From Haloquadratum sp. (GTDB lineage: Archaea; Halobacteriota; Halobacteria; Halobacteriales; Haloferacaceae), in the NCBI GenBank assembly GCA_028275165.1, contig JAQCNF010000108.1, positions 1 to 64,000 of the forward strand: a stretch of 64,000 nt of DNA. The letters are read 5' to 3'. Shown here in pieces: positions 63,866-64,000 of this stretch. The notes beneath the pieces are model-generated. The model had not been told where the DNA came from. It worked only from the letters and a program-made list of their open reading frames with translations, and ran no database searches. A program made the position numbers and the translations under genes. Numbering within the stretch: position 1 is the stretch's first letter; each line of letters opens with the position of its first letter.

Positions 63866-64000
63866 TCACGTTGGGTCAACTGAACCGGGTCGAGAATCTG
63901 TGAGTCTCATCATCACGTCGCAGATCTCTCTTCGCCCTCGGCATTCACCGTGCATTCTGCACCCGACCCGCCTCAACGACCCCCTATCGGATCTCAGATC
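63866..64000 (-). CDS. Possible C-terminal end of a gene entering from the right (partial)
   Basis: On the minus strand a frame is open from the window edge to TGA at 63866-63868, 44 codons, ending ICDVMMRLTDSRPGSVDPT. It would converge with truD two bases away, as many genes here do. The visible residues match no family I recognise and the length is too short to judge coding quality. Confidence 0.3.
   Translation of the reverse strand, partial: DLRSDRGSLRRVGCRMHGECRGRREICDVMMRLTDSRPGSVDPT

Noticed and set aside
1-64000. CRISPR array, prophage, retron, toxin-antitoxin or other defence locus
   Set aside because: I saw no regularly spaced repeats, integrase, capsid, reverse transcriptase or known defence genes. 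The content is mainly housekeeping.

Overview
The window is chromosome from a halophilic archaeon (Halobacteria). Almost every product belongs to a haloarchaeal family. The proteins are strongly acidic, and many starts lie 24-30 bases after a TATA-like box with no ribosome binding site, as in leaderless haloarchaeal transcripts. The base composition is low in GC for this group. Together this points to Haloquadratum walsbyi or a close relative; the species name is inference.

Layout. 1-6635: tail of a PGF-CTERM surface glycoprotein, a small membrane protein, a TetR regulator, then a COG1361 protein / RND permease / universal stress protein operon. 6874-13875: phosphodiesterase, DUF5788-PolX-Mut7-C repair-like operon, small haloarchaeal proteins and an ACR3/bile-acid-type transporter. 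14127-17387: an internally deleted nre pseudogene, a TFB without zinc-ribbon cysteines, RNase HI with its operon partner, and a PadR regulator. 17751-25716: pyrophosphatase, rhomboid protease, endonuclease V, SDR, ArsA/Get3 ATPase, aminotransferase, CinA, a DUF457 membrane protein and a PHP protein. 25768-30466: ftsZ1-secE-spt5, D-aminoacyl-tRNA deacylase and a cation exchanger. 30658-33575: shikimate dehydrogenase, HhH protein, class IV aminotransferase, Rieske protein and initiator tRNA-Met. 33648-39493: GtrA/GT2 pair and a DUF2298 membrane protein, separated by a GC-rich island with a nucleoside hydrolase and insertion-sequence-like debris. 39476-42101: a translation cluster (L44e, S27e, aIF2-alpha, Nop10, PAC2). 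42686-50144: PhzF, the scpA-smc condensin pair with a coiled-coil partner, and gatB. 50268-57210: topA, GGGP synthase, aspS and the archaeal CoA pair pantoate kinase / phosphopantothenate synthetase. 57214-64000: glutathionyl-hydroquinone reductase-like protein, thi4, thiR, an intein-containing dcd, pth2 and truD.

Most of this is core housekeeping: translation, chromosome segregation, lipid headgroup, CoA and thiamine synthesis, and tRNA maintenance. The unusual points are these. dcd carries an intein of about 425 residues, with Ser at its first position, Ser-Asn at its end and a decayed homing endonuclease. It is co-transcribed with the thiamine regulator thiR, which ends tail-to-tail against thi4. 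An nre gene has been gutted, and there is a TFB lacking zinc ligands. Several short GC-rich hairpins look like imprints of IS200/IS605-type elements. I saw no CRISPR array, intact transposase, prophage or recognisable defence system.
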